Shown here piece after piece: positions 1 to 8,478 of a stretch of 64,000 nt of DNA; positions within the stretch are counted from its first letter, which is position 1; every line of letters starts with the position of its first letter. The notes under the pieces were generated by a model. That model was not told where the DNA came from. It saw only the letters and a program-made list of their open reading frames with translations, and searched no databases. The stretch lies in assembly GCA_000317655.1 (NCBI GenBank), contig CP003940.1, positions 2,737,547 through 2,801,546 of the forward strand, read 5' to 3'. The stretch is from Cyanobacterium stanieri PCC 7202 (GTDB lineage Bacteria > Cyanobacteriota > Cyanobacteriia > Cyanobacteriales > Cyanobacteriaceae). The translations under genes were made by a program, and so were the position numbers.

Positions 1-109
1 TATAGTAGCCACAACGTCTTGCTCTTTCACGACGGGGAACATCAGATAATTCTTTTACTTTCTGTAACAGCTCTTTCCCTGATAAAGGTGTAGTTGCTAC
101 TTCTGTCAT
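1..109 (-). CDS. cyAbrB-family transcriptional regulator, N-terminus only
   Basis: Only the first 36 codons lie in the window; the gene runs off the left edge. The translation begins MTEVATTPLSGKELLQKVKE and continues through a basic PRRERARRCGYY stretch, which I recognise as the start of the cyanobacterial AbrB-like (cyAbrB) DNA-binding proteins. Known members bind promoters of carbon and nitrogen genes and are abundant in the cell. The start is the ATG whose complement is at 107-109. It faces away from sdhB, so the two genes share the upstream gap. Which paralogue this is cannot be told from the fragment. Confidence 0.8.
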   Translation of the reverse strand, partial: MTEVATTPLSGKELLQKVKELSDVPRRERARRCGYY

Positions 110-426
110 ATATTTTTTCCTCATTTGTTATTTGTTCTTTATAGTATTTATCATAACAAAAATATGTCATTAAATCACTATTTTTTACTTTTTTTTTAGT
201 GACTTATTAATATTTTCTCTAAGGAAGTTACCTTTTTCTCAAGATAACGTAAGGCTAAAATACTTATTAATTCTTATTTTTTGGCTTTTTGGGTTATCTC
301 AGATGCTAAAAAAGAAAAATATGGAGAATTATTGAACTTTTAACAAAAATTAAGATCATTACCCTTGTGAGTTCTAAAATAAAATCGGAGAATAGAAATA
401 GTAATAGTAATAATTATAGATAAAAG
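110..426. other. intergenic region between divergent cyAbrB and sdhB
   Basis: This 317-base gap is very AT-rich and must hold the promoters of both divergent genes. I see no open reading frame of note, no clear inverted repeat and no confident -35/-10 pair. Nothing further can be supported. Confidence 0.5.
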
Positions 427-1413
427 ATGAAAGTTACTTTTAAAATTCTCCGTCAAAATCATAATTTAGATCCTTATTTTCAGAGTTACACCCTAGAGGT
501 AAACCAAAAAAACACTATTCTTGAATGTCTAAACAGAATTAAGTGGGAAATCGATGGTAGCCTTACCTTTCGCAAAAACTGTCGCAACACAATTTGTGGC
601 AGTTGCGGGATGAAAATTAATGGTCGATCTGCTTTGGCTTGTAAAGAAAATGTAGGGCAAGAATTAAGCAAAATTTCCCCCACACAAGATGAAAAAAACC
701 CTCAAATAATCATTTCTCCGTTAAATAATATGCCCGTGATCAAGGATTTAGTAGTTAATATGAATGGCTTTTGGAATGATTTAGAAAAAATTGAACCCTA
801 CGTAAGTACAAAGGCAAGAAATATTCCTGAAAAAGAGTTTTTACAAAGTCCAGAAGAGAGAAAATTGTTGGAACAAACGGGCAATTGTATCCTCTGTGGT
901 GCTTGTTACTCTGAATGTAATGCAAAAGAGGTTAATGATCATTTTACAGGTCCCCATGCTTTGGCAAAAGCCTATCGAATGATCGATGATTCTCGGGATG
1001 ATTATCCAGCAGAAAGATTAACCAAATATAATGATATTGAATCGGGGGTGTGGGGTTGTACTCGTTGTTATTTGTGTAATGAGGTATGCCCCATGGATGT
1101 GGCACCTTTGGATCAGATTACTAAGATTAAGGGAAAAATTCTGGATAGGGAATCTCGTAATAGTAGTACCCCCGTACGTCATCGTAAGGTGTTGGTGGAT
1201 TTGGTGAAGGCTGGGGGTTGGGTAGATGAGCGTAAGTTTGCGGTGATGGTGGTGGGCAATTATTTACGAGATTTGAGGGGTTTATTGAGTTTGGCCCCGG
1301 TGGGTTTAAAGGTTTTGGCGGCAGGAAAGTTCCCTTTTTCTTTTGAGGCTTCTGAAGGGGTGGAGGAAGTGCGATCGCTCATAAACAGTATTCAATCTGT
1401 TACACAACGATAA
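427..1413 (+). CDS. sdhB: succinate dehydrogenase/fumarate reductase iron-sulfur subunit
   Basis: This is the electron-transfer subunit that passes electrons from the flavoprotein SdhA through iron-sulfur clusters to the quinone pool of the membrane. The 328-residue protein has the N-terminal ferredoxin-type [2Fe-2S] ligands (Cys52, 57, 60, 72) and two C-terminal cluster motifs, CILCGACYSEC (Cys154-164) and CTRCYLCNEVCP (Cys211-221). The C-terminus is longer than the roughly 240 residues of E. coli SdhB, as is usual in cyanobacteria. No sdhA or membrane anchor gene is next to it, which is also normal in this group, where sdh genes are scattered. Confidence 0.92.
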   Translation: MKVTFKILRQNHNLDPYFQSYTLEVNQKNTILECLNRIKWEIDGSLTFRKNCRNTICGSCGMKINGRSALACKENVGQELSKISPTQDEKNPQIIISPLNNMPVIKDLVVNMNGFWNDLEKIEPYVSTKARNIPEKEFLQSPEERKLLEQTGNCILCGACYSECNAKEVNDHFTGPHALAKAYRMIDDSRDDYPAERLTKYNDIESGVWGCTRCYLCNEVCPMDVAPLDQITKIKGKILDRESRNSSTPVRHRKVLVDLVKAGGWVDERKFAVMVVGNYLRDLRGLLSLAPVGLKVLAAGKFPFSFEASEGVEEVRSLINSIQSVTQR

Positions 1414-1481
1414 GATCAATCCTAACCCAAAATAAATGTTATAAAATTTGAGCAGACACAATCATAAAACCAAAATTACCT

Positions 1482-1937
1482 ATGACCACGATATTAAATC
1501 AAGCAGGAGTATCCGCCGATGACTATTGTATTCTTGGTTTAGCCACTTGTTTTGTTCGGGAAGATGGAGAGATTCAAGAAGTAGAAGTAATTGAACCCAT
1601 ACCCTCTGCCTATTGGGAAACCATGCTGAGGGGAGTTGAAACTTCCTATAAATTTGTCTGTGCCAAAACCGTGGGAGACATCCTTGTCAATGACTCATTA
1701 CAAAAGCCCGATGAATTTCCCCCCCAAAGTCAGTTTTGCCATAATTTCACAGAGATGATGTTGGCGGCAACCCGCACCTATAAGAAGAAAGAGGAGGCGC
1801 AGACACATCTACCCCTAGGAGAGAAAAAAGCTGACTTCAACTATTCTTTGAGCAGAAAAAGAATTTTAAATAATATAAAAACTGTCTCCGATGATGATAA
1901 TGTAAAACAACATCCCAATACCCACAAGATTTTATAA
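1482..1937 (+). CDS. conserved cyanobacterial protein of unknown function
   Basis: This 151-residue acidic protein is read from an ATG 68 bases after sdhB, on the same strand, and may be co-transcribed with it. The first 100 residues look like a compact folded domain (YCILGLATCFVREDGEIQEV, then SAYWETMLRGVETSYKF); the last 40 or so are polar, charged and probably disordered. There is no signal peptide or membrane segment. It resembles small conserved cyanobacterial hypothetical proteins, but I cannot name a family or a function. Confidence 0.7.
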   Translation: MTTILNQAGVSADDYCILGLATCFVREDGEIQEVEVIEPIPSAYWETMLRGVETSYKFVCAKTVGDILVNDSLQKPDEFPPQSQFCHNFTEMMLAATRTYKKKEEAQTHLPLGEKKADFNYSLSRKRILNNIKTVSDDDNVKQHPNTHKIL

Positions 1938-1980
1938 TTCTTTGCCATTAAAATTGTTTCTGAGACTGTATTGATTAGTA

Positions 1981-2001
1981 AGGGGGACATACATTCCCCC
2001 T
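1981..2001 (+). terminator. hairpin, possible terminator after the 1482-1937 gene
   Basis: AGGGGGA pairs with TCCCCCT (7 base pairs, loop of 7). A run of eight T lies at 2013-2020, about eleven bases after the stem, so this is not a textbook Rho-independent terminator. Its place 43 bases after a stop codon still favours a 3'-end role. Confidence 0.45.
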
Positions 2002-2385
2002 TTGAGCGAATGTTTTTTTTATGATAATTATTAAATTTTTATTAAATTGGGGCTTTTCATGATTTAGATTTCAGAAACAAAAATAGGAAAAATGATGTCA
2101 TTGAAGTATTGGGGAAATATTTTGAGGGTTGATATAGCTTCTTCAAGTCGTTAGTAAGATATTTATCTTTTGTAAATTCCCCATTATCGAAACCTGATTA
2201 TTTACTAATGATTAGTATAAGTAAGAAAAATAAACAGACTATTAAATAGTCAATTTTTACCCATAGTTCGGTAAATACTTACGTAGGAAACTATATAGTG
2301 GCGTTGGTCATAATTTTGTGTAAAATTGGTTTAAAAAAGTTGCTTCTTCGGAAAAAAGTAGAATTTATTTAATTCCATTACCAAG

Positions 2386-2459
2386 CCGTTGATCATAATA
2401 TTACTGGGTGATTAATACTCAATAATCAATCGAACCAAATCATCACCCATAGTCAACGG
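2386..2459. other. nested inverted repeat, candidate structured RNA
   Basis: Outer arms CCGTTGA (2386-2392) and TCAACGG (2453-2459) enclose inner arms TGGGTGAT (2405-2412) and ATCACCCA (2442-2449). The outer and inner stems are separated by 12 bases on the left and 3 on the right, and the end loop is 29 bases. All 15 pairs are Watson-Crick. The strand that would be transcribed is not clear. Confidence 0.4.
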
Positions 2460-2670
2460 TTAAAAAACAGTAAATTTGATCAATCGTTTATGATTGTATA
2501 GCAGTTTTTTTAGAAAAAGGGTGTTATGGAGTGTTTAGGTCAAAAACAAAATTTATTTTCCTTGCCTAGGTTAAGGTATCAGTAAAATATTACCAACTAA
2601 ATAAAACTATGTCCCTCCCTGTGAGATGGATCTATTAATTACAATAACTACAATAAATTAAATCACCATC

Positions 2671-2690
2671 CATTGTCTCTCGAGACAATG
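2671..2690 (+). other. hairpin in the leader of the amidase gene
   Basis: CATTGTCT and AGACAATG form a perfect 8-base-pair stem with a CTCG tetraloop. It ends 35 bases before the GAGGAG ribosome-binding site of the amidase gene, so it is probably in the mRNA leader or at the promoter. No T run follows, so it is not a standard terminator. Confidence 0.45.
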
Positions 2691-2725
2691 AGAATTTGTG
2701 ACTTTCAGCCTTTATAAAATGATTT

Positions 2726-2731
2726 GAGGAG
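2726..2731 (+). promoter_or_regulatory. ribosome-binding site that fixes the amidase start
   Basis: GAGGAG lies 10 bases before a GTG at 2742. The frame is open from a TTG at 2724, but that codon overlaps the site itself. The GTG start gives a clean signal peptide directly, so I choose it. Confidence 0.65.
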
Positions 2732-2741
2732 TAATACTACA

Positions 2742-4673
2742 GTGAAATTCTATTCTTTTATTCTCAGTTGTTTAACCTTTATATTTTTGACTACTCCTGC
2801 TTTTGCCGGGAGGTTAATTTCTTGGCGTTTTGAAGCAAATCAAAATCGATTGGTTTTTACAACAGATCAAAGTGTACAACCCACCGCTCAATTAATTTCT
2901 AACCCTACTCGACTGGTAATTGATTTACCCGGTACGAATTTAGGTAGGGGTACCGTTAATGAAAACTTGGGTGGTCTAATTACTAATCTCAGAATAGGTC
3001 AATTTGATACTAATACCACAAGGGTGGTGGTAGAAATTGCCCAAGGTTATACTATTGATCCTCAAAGAGTCAGAATTCAAGGAATTTCTCCTACCCAATG
3101 GAGTGTTGAGATTCCTCAACCAGAAAGAATACCCAATCCTCCTCCGACTCCTCCTAGTAATAATAATACTCCTTCTAGTTCTTCCTCCACTAACAACACT
3201 CCTACGGTTGCTAACAATAACAATAATAGTAGTAGCAGTAGTAGAAGATCTCCTTTACAAATTTCTTCTAGTGGTATTTTGATGGGCATTGATGGTGGTT
3301 CTAGTAACACTATTCGTTATAGTCGTAGTCGCGATCGCCGTCAAATCGAGTTTGAGTTACAGGGAGTGACCCTATCCAACGAACTAATTAACTCTTGGGA
3401 TGTCAACGAATATGGAGTCAGTACCATTGAGGTAAGCCAAAGAAACAATTCTGCACTGGTAAGAATGAATGTCAACCCTGATAGCCCTGACTGGCAAGCG
3501 AGTTTTAGTCGTATGGGAGGTTTGGTGTTGTGGCCTCAAGGGGGTATGGGTAGAGTTGAATCTTTATCCAGCAATTCGGGGGCGAAGTCGGTTAATGCTC
3601 CCATCACCGTAGCCCAGGCCAACACAGGAGGCTCTAGCCGAGTGACGGCAAATCAGGGAAGAACCCTCATTGAGTCTATAAATTTTAACGGTAATGATTT
3701 GGTTATTCGAGCCAATCAAAGTTTAAGGGGTACGGGTAGCTGGTCGCAACAGGATAATACTTATCAGATTCGGATTAATAATGCTGATTTATCCCCCAAT
3801 TTCCGTAACCCTGAATTATCTTCCAATAGCCCTTTATCTAGGCTACGCATTTGGCAGCCCGATAGTAATACGGTTATTTTATTGGTTCAGCCTTCCCCCG
3901 GCATGAGAATTGGTCGTTTAAATCAGCCTAATGATCGCTCCATAAGTCTTTCTTTATTGGGTGGTCGTACTGCCACTAATGTCCCTACGAACAACTCCAC
4001 AGCGAACAATAATGATCCGACCAACAATACCGCCGCTATTCCCGTTAATCCTCCTTCTTCTACCAATATTAATGTAACTCCTCCCCCTGCTAATACTACT
4101 CCTCCTAGTAATAATCGCCCTAATCAATCTCGTCCTTTGGTGATCATCGATCCCGGTCATGGAGGAAGAGATCCGGGGGCGATCGGTATTGGTGGTTTAC
4201 AGGAAAAAGACGTTATTTTGCCAATTTCCCAAGAAGTTGCCCGAATTTTGGAACAACAAGGCATCCAAGTACGTCTAACTCGTAATAATGATACTTTTGT
4301 CAGTTTGGAGGGTCGCACTAATATGGCGAATAGCCTCAATGCTGATTTATTTGTAAGTATCCATGCTAATGCCATTAGTATGAGTCGTCCTGATGTTAAT
4401 GGTTTGGAAACTTATTATTTCCAAACTGGTCGTAATTTGGCGGCGACGATTCACCGTAATATTTTACAACGGTTAAATATTCGAGATCGTAATGTTCGTC
4501 AGGCGAGGTTTTATGTACTTCGTAATGCCAGAATGCCCTCTGTTTTGGTGGAAACAGGATTTGTTACGGGTAGGGAAGATGCCCCTCGTCTCAGAGATCC
4601 TAATTTTCAAAGACAAATGGCACAGGCGATCGCCGCTGGAATTATAGAATATGTTAGGACAAATCGATTATAA
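2742..4673 (+). CDS. amiC: AMIN-domain N-acetylmuramoyl-L-alanine amidase
   Basis: This is a periplasmic zinc amidase that cuts the bond between N-acetylmuramic acid and the peptide stem, used in daughter-cell separation and wall turnover. Numbered from the GTG start (643 residues) it has a signal peptide ending in PAFA, an AMIN domain at about 23-110, a long Asn/Ser/Thr/Pro linker, a second AMIN-like region at about 320-405, another Asn/Pro-rich linker, and an Amidase_3 domain at about 464-643. The catalytic domain keeps the zinc ligands in DPGHGG, GLQEKD and SIHAN, and the catalytic Glu in LVETGF. AMIN domains target the enzyme to the septum or wall. The next gene, murI, is also a peptidoglycan gene; the same neighbourhood is known in Synechocystis. 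Confidence 0.93.
   Translation: MKFYSFILSCLTFIFLTTPAFAGRLISWRFEANQNRLVFTTDQSVQPTAQLISNPTRLVIDLPGTNLGRGTVNENLGGLITNLRIGQFDTNTTRVVVEIAQGYTIDPQRVRIQGISPTQWSVEIPQPERIPNPPPTPPSNNNTPSSSSSTNNTPTVANNNNNSSSSSRRSPLQISSSGILMGIDGGSSNTIRYSRSRDRRQIEFELQGVTLSNELINSWDVNEYGVSTIEVSQRNNSALVRMNVNPDSPDWQASFSRMGGLVLWPQGGMGRVESLSSNSGAKSVNAPITVAQANTGGSSRVTANQGRTLIESINFNGNDLVIRANQSLRGTGSWSQQDNTYQIRINNADLSPNFRNPELSSNSPLSRLRIWQPDSNTVILLVQPSPGMRIGRLNQPNDRSISLSLLGGRTATNVPTNNSTANNNDPTNNTAAIPVNPPSSTNINVTPPPANTTPPSNNRPNQSRPLVIIDPGHGGRDPGAIGIGGLQEKDVILPISQEVARILEQQGIQVRLTRNNDTFVSLEGRTNMANSLNADLFVSIHANAISMSRPDVNGLETYYFQTGRNLAATIHRNILQRLNIRDRNVRQARFYVLRNARMPSVLVETGFVTGREDAPRLRDPNFQRQMAQAIAAGIIEYVRTNRL
3213..3245 (+). repeat. 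coding trinucleotide tract in amiC linker
   Basis: Eleven codons alternate AAC/AAT and then AGT/AGC, giving an Asn run followed by a Ser run. The linkers of this protein are built from such low-complexity codons, so slippage could change linker length without a frameshift. Confidence 0.6.
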
Positions 4674-5130
4674 ATTAGTAACAATAATTTAATTTGTGAT
4701 CAGGAAAATGTAACTTTATTATAGTTTTGTATTATTTTTAATTTAATAACAAAAATTTAATTTACAATGGGTTTATGACGGATAAATTTTTTTATCCTGT
4801 TTTTTCCTGTTTGTAAATAATTCATGAAAAGATGACATATCACTGTTATCTGTGATCACAAAATTAAATCTTTTTTGCCCTTAACACGAATATGTAAATA
4901 ATTGTTTTAGGATACCAAAGATAAATTAAACTGAAGATGAACCATAGAAAATCTTATTTATTGTTAATAAATGGTTCTATGGGTTTATATTTATGACAAC
5001 TACTGAGAGTTTTTTTAGAACTATCAGATTTTACAAATATTTAATATATTTAATTCCTCACAAAATATTTACAAATTTGGGTAAATTTGCTTATATTATA
5101 TTAATTTCAACCGAAATAATAACTAGATTT
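4674..5130. other. intergenic region between amiC and murI
   Basis: This gap is AT-rich with no strong gene. The murI frame stays open back to 4993, but those 46 codons encode a hydrophobic, lysine- and isoleucine-rich stretch unlike MurI, so I leave them out. The only structure I see is the hairpin at 4940-4985. Confidence 0.5.
4940..4985 (+). other. two-part hairpin upstream of murI
   Basis: AACCATAGAA (4940-4949) pairs with TTCTATGGGTT (4975-4985) with one bulged G. Inside it ATTTATT (4956-4962) pairs with AATAAAT (4966-4972) across a GTT loop. It lies 146 bases before the chosen murI ATG. It could be a leader structure or the 3' end of a transcript from upstream; no T run follows. Confidence 0.4.
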
Positions 5131-6009
5131 ATGACAAATGCGTTTAACAACAGAATAGGTGTATTTGATAGCGGGGTGGGTGGGTTAACCGTATTACGAC
5201 AGATCTACCGTCAACTACCTCAAGAATCTATCTTATACTTTGGAGACACTAAACGTCTTCCCTATGGTACAAAATCCCCCCAAGAAATCTTGCAGTTTGT
5301 CAGGGAAATTCTCTCTTGGATGGAAAAAGAAGAGGTCAAAATGGTTATCATGGCCTGTAATACTAGCTCTGCCCTTGCCCTTGAAGAAGTTAGGGCGGAG
5401 TTTCCTTTTCCTATTTTGGGTCTAATTCATCCGGGGGCGAAAGCTGCCATCAAGCAAGGTAAAAGGATTGGAGTTATTTCCACCGTTGCCACGGCTTCTA
5501 GTAATGCTTATCGCAATGCTATTAATGAATTAGAACCCGATGCGAAGGTTTGGCAAATCGGCTGTCCCGAATTTGTGCCTTTAATTGAACAAAATAAAAT
5601 TCATGATCCCTACACCAAGAAAGTGGCTCAAGAATATCTCGAACCTTTATTGAGAAATAGGATTGATACCCTTGTGTATGGTTGTACTCACTATCCCCAT
5701 TTAGAGGGAGTTTTAAAGGAGATTTTGCCCTCCTATGTGAAGTTAGTTGATCCTGCTTATGCGGTGGTTAGATCAACTGCGAAGGAGCTAGAAATCAATG
5801 GTTTGCGCAATCGAGAGGATGCTTTGGCTACTCGTTTTTGTGTTAGTGGAGATCCTGAAGAGTTTGCCCAAGCCTCTAAGGGGTGGCTAGGATTTACTCC
5901 CCACGTGGAAAAAATCAAGTTACAACCTCATTTTGGAATTGTCGATACTCCCATGGAAATAAGAGATAATTCTGAGCAGGATATTTATGCAGAAAGTTTG
6001 ATTGCTTAG
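5131..6009 (+). CDS. murI: glutamate racemase
   Basis: The enzyme converts L-glutamate to D-glutamate in the cytoplasm for peptidoglycan peptide stems. From the ATG at 5131 the 292-residue protein starts MTNAFNNRIGVFDSGVGGLT, which is the standard MurI beginning. The two catalytic cysteines are visible in MACNTSSAL and YGCTHYPHL, and the length is normal. The frame extends 46 codons upstream to an ATG at 4993, but that extension has no counterpart in the family. It follows the wall amidase gene on the same strand, and a hairpin with a T run follows it. Confidence 0.93.
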   Translation: MTNAFNNRIGVFDSGVGGLTVLRQIYRQLPQESILYFGDTKRLPYGTKSPQEILQFVREILSWMEKEEVKMVIMACNTSSALALEEVRAEFPFPILGLIHPGAKAAIKQGKRIGVISTVATASSNAYRNAINELEPDAKVWQIGCPEFVPLIEQNKIHDPYTKKVAQEYLEPLLRNRIDTLVYGCTHYPHLEGVLKEILPSYVKLVDPAYAVVRSTAKELEINGLRNREDALATRFCVSGDPEEFAQASKGWLGFTPHVEKIKLQPHFGIVDTPMEIRDNSEQDIYAESLIA

Positions 6010-6065
6010 TTTTGCTAATTTTTTTCTCTCCTTGGGAGAGAATGGGGCTGATTCAAAGTAAGTAG

Positions 6066-6114
6066 AAAGTAAGTAGATAGGCTTTGTCGCAAAACTTAAT
6101 TACTTACTTTTTTT
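6066..6114 (+). terminator. Rho-independent terminator after murI
   Basis: AAAGTAAGTA (6066-6075) pairs with TACTTACTTT (6101-6110) and runs straight into a tract of seven T. The left arm is the second copy of a direct repeat (AAGTAAGTAGA twice). A second perfect 8-base-pair hairpin, TTCTCTCC with GGAGAGAA, lies at 6024-6042. Confidence 0.6.
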
Positions 6115-6121
6115 CGAAAGT

Positions 6122-7033
6122 CTACAGTAGTTTGCTACATTCCTGGGCGGCACGATGGAGTAGGGAGTGACGATATACTAATTCGTGAATGTCTTTACTG
6201 TAACCTCCGCCAATGACACAGGCAACGGGATAGCCTTGGGCTAGGCAGGTACTGAGAACTTGCATTTCTCGACGATAAATTCCTGTTTCTGTCAGGCAGA
6301 GTTTGCCGAGCCGATCGCCCCTATGGGTATCTACACCGCCATCATAAAGGACTATATCGGGTCGAACTTCTTGGAGGAGATGGGGTAGATGGGAGGCAAG
6401 GATTTGTAAATAACCATCATCATCCAAGCCTATGGGGAGGGGAATATCTAGGTCGCTGGTTTGTTTACGATAGGGAAAATTGGCTTCGCAGTGCATGGAA
6501 AAGGTAAACACCCTCGGTTCATGGGCGAAGGTGTAGGCGGTGCCATCCCCTTGATGGACATCTAAGTCCACGATCAAGATTTTTTCGACTAACTGATGTT
6601 CTAATAAATATTTAGAGGCGATCGCCAGATCATTAAAGATACAGAACCCAGATCCATATTCAGGAAAGGCATGGTGAGTACCCCCTGCGGTGTTGCAACA
6701 CAAACCGTATTTTAGGGCTAATTGTGCGGTTAAAATCGTTCCTGCTACCGCTGTGCAAGTTCTTTTTACCAATCCTTCACTCCAGGGTAATCCGATACGA
6801 CGCAGGGCTTTGGTATCTAAACTACCATTACAATATTGTTCTACATAGTGGGGGTGATGAACTAATTGTAATATCTCTGCACTGGCTATGAGGGGCTGAT
6901 GGGTGAGGGTAGGAGAAGTAATGCCATCTTTGAGTAAGAGTTCGTAGAGCAGTTTAAATTTGGGCATGGGAAAACGATGCTCTTGGGGTAGGGGGGTTAC
7001 ATAATCAGCGTGATAAACGACGGGTAAATTCAT
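6122..7033 (-). CDS. histone deacetylase family protein (deacetylase-like amidohydrolase)
   Basis: This 303-residue protein belongs to the zinc-dependent arginase/deacetylase fold family, whose bacterial members remove acetyl groups from small molecules such as acetylpolyamines, or from proteins. Visible active-site motifs are GGTHHAF (His120-His121), DLDVHQGDG (Asp158 and His160 as zinc ligands) and DGGVD (Asp235). The physiological substrate cannot be told. The gene is single, facing away from larB, with about 60 bases between them. Length is normal for the single-domain bacterial type. Confidence 0.88.
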   Translation of the reverse strand: MNLPVVYHADYVTPLPQEHRFPMPKFKLLYELLLKDGITSPTLTHQPLIASAEILQLVHHPHYVEQYCNGSLDTKALRRIGLPWSEGLVKRTCTAVAGTILTAQLALKYGLCCNTAGGTHHAFPEYGSGFCIFNDLAIASKYLLEHQLVEKILIVDLDVHQGDGTAYTFAHEPRVFTFSMHCEANFPYRKQTSDLDIPLPIGLDDDGYLQILASHLPHLLQEVRPDIVLYDGGVDTHRGDRLGKLCLTETGIYRREMQVLSTCLAQGYPVACVIGGGYSKDIHELVYRHSLLHRAAQECSKLL

Positions 7034-7040
7034 CGACTAA

Positions 7041-7061
7041 TGGATAATGGATAATAGATAA
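7041..7061 (+). repeat. heptamer array TGGATAA x2 plus variant
   Basis: Two exact TGGATAA units and one TAGATAA unit stand in tandem between the divergent deacetylase and larB genes. They share the 7-base period of the other arrays in this window and resemble the short tandem heptamers (STRR) known from cyanobacteria. Confidence 0.6.
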
Positions 7062-7092
7062 TAGGGCTAGTAAAGAATTTATCACTACAATA

Positions 7093-7887
7093 ATGAGCGA
7101 TCGCACTTCCTTGGAAAAACTATTAGAAGCCATTGCCCGAGGGGAAACTACCCCCCAACAAGGACTAGAAAAATTACAGCATCTTAGCTTTCAACCCCTA
7201 GAAGATTTTGCCAAAATTGATCATCATCGTCAATTGCGCACAGGTTTCCCCGAGGTCATTTGGAGTCAGGGAAAAACCCCTGAACAAATTATTCAAATTA
7301 TGAACGCCATGCGATCGCAAGGTACTCCGTTAATCATGACCACTCGCCTAGAATCAGACATTGCCGAAATTGTATCCCTCGGAGTGCCTGACCTCAGATA
7401 TTATCCCCTTGCCAAAATAGGGGCGATCGGCAAAATAGAACAAAAATACCAAGGAAAAATCTCCATCCTCACCGCAGGAACCGCCGATTTACCAGTAGCC
7501 CAAGAAGCCGCCATCACCGCCGAACTATGCGGCTTTGAAGTCGAAAGACTGTGGGATGTAGGGGTAGCAGGAATCCATCGACTTTTAAACCATCGCCATA
7601 TTATTGATAATGCCGATGTATTGATTGTCGTCGCAGGAATGGAGGGCGCTCTGCCCAGTGTCGTAGCAGGTATGGCACCCTGCCCCGTCATTGCCGTACC
7701 CACAAGCATCGGCTATGGTACTAGCTTTGGCGGAGTAGCCCCCCTGCTCACCATGCTTAACTCCTGTGCCACAGGCATGGGAGTAGTTAACATTGACAAC
7801 GGATTTGGGGCCGCCATGTTGGCAGGGCAGATTTTACGGTTAGCAAATCGCTTCACCAACCGAAAAAAAAATCCCCATGGGAGGTAA
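7093..7887 (+). CDS. larB: nickel pincer cofactor biosynthesis protein LarB
   Basis: LarB carboxylates and hydrolyses nicotinic acid adenine dinucleotide, the first step to the nickel pincer cofactor of lactate racemase-type enzymes. The 264-residue protein has the typical N-terminal helix region (LEKLLEAIARGETTPQQGLE) and a C-terminal domain related to PurE/AIR carboxylase, with TAGTADLPVAQEA and the glycine-rich VVAGMEGALPSVVAG. No larA, larC or larE is in the window. LarB is common in cyanobacteria without a lactate racemase locus, so its client enzyme is unknown. It ends 2 bases before the stop codon of the convergent gene. Confidence 0.9.
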   Translation: MSDRTSLEKLLEAIARGETTPQQGLEKLQHLSFQPLEDFAKIDHHRQLRTGFPEVIWSQGKTPEQIIQIMNAMRSQGTPLIMTTRLESDIAEIVSLGVPDLRYYPLAKIGAIGKIEQKYQGKISILTAGTADLPVAQEAAITAELCGFEVERLWDVGVAGIHRLLNHRHIIDNADVLIVVAGMEGALPSVVAGMAPCPVIAVPTSIGYGTSFGGVAPLLTMLNSCATGMGVVNIDNGFGAAMLAGQILRLANRFTNRKKNPHGR

Positions 7888-7889
7888 GG

Positions 7890-8180
7890 CTAATCATCCA
7901 TTATTTTTTCTACCCTCTCCAACTGCCACAAAATTTGATTACCTTCTCGCCTAACCCTAGAGACAATCCAATTGCGCCAAGCCCATTCCTCACCCCTACT
8001 GGTGACAGCACTAGCATTTATATCCATTAAATCCGCCAACTCAGAACTGGTGATTAAATAACCATTACTGGATATATCTTCAGCAATGTGTAAAGTGTCA
8101 ATCATATTTCTGAGTTGTTTTACTCTTTCATCACGATTTAAGGACTGTTCTTCAATGGCATTATTATAGGATTCATTCAT
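7890..8180 (-). CDS. small conserved protein, possibly winged-helix
   Basis: This is a 96-residue protein, acidic at the start and basic in the middle. The segment ITSSELADLMDINASAVTSR reads like a helix-turn-helix, and it is followed by WRNWIVSRVRREGNQILWQL, which could be the wing of a DNA-binding domain. Similar short proteins occur across cyanobacteria without an assigned function. It is convergent with larB with a 2-base gap. The DNA-binding idea is inference from sequence pattern only. Confidence 0.65.
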   Translation of the reverse strand: MNESYNNAIEEQSLNRDERVKQLRNMIDTLHIAEDISSNGYLITSSELADLMDINASAVTSRGEEWAWRNWIVSRVRREGNQILWQLERVEKIMDD

Positions 8181-8478
8181 AATTTAATAATAGTAAAAAT
8201 TGCTACAGTTTGTGGATGTCTTTATATATCTCTATTGTCATCATAAAACATTCTATTCAAATTGGAACAATTTTATTCTTTGATTTTCTCTATATTCGTC
8301 CATTTATACCTTGGTTAATCTTGATCTTTAACGATTCTATCGCTAATTCAAACCATTTGATAATTTGATTAATTTAAATTATGAACTAACAAACTTCGAT
8401 TTATAAGCACAAAAAAATTTATTTTTTACCATCTTTAGATAGCAAAAAATCAGATTCTGACCATCCCAGACAATAATA

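Larger units (their letters stand above)
1938..2741. other. gene-poor intergenic region with inverted repeats
   Basis: About 800 bases without a credible protein gene on either strand; the ATG-started frames I read are under 20 codons. It contains a G/C-rich hairpin just after the upstream gene (1981-2001), a nested inverted repeat (2386-2459) and an 8-base-pair hairpin close to the amidase start (2671-2690). Its length and the presence of these structures make it the best place in the window for an unannotated small RNA. Confidence 0.5.

Noticed and set aside
3037-3282. 81-codon frame inside amiC
   Set aside because: It is a frame-shifted reading of the AAY/CCT-rich linker and gives a low-complexity Leu/Ile run.
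4993-5130. 46-codon N-terminal extension of MurI
   Set aside because: It has no match to the family, is hydrophobic and AT-driven, and the ATG at 5131 gives the standard MurI start.
6024-6042. TTCTCTCC/GGAGAGAA hairpin as the murI terminator
   Set aside because: The T run lies ahead of the stem, not after it; the longer hairpin at 6066-6110 with T7 after it is a better candidate.
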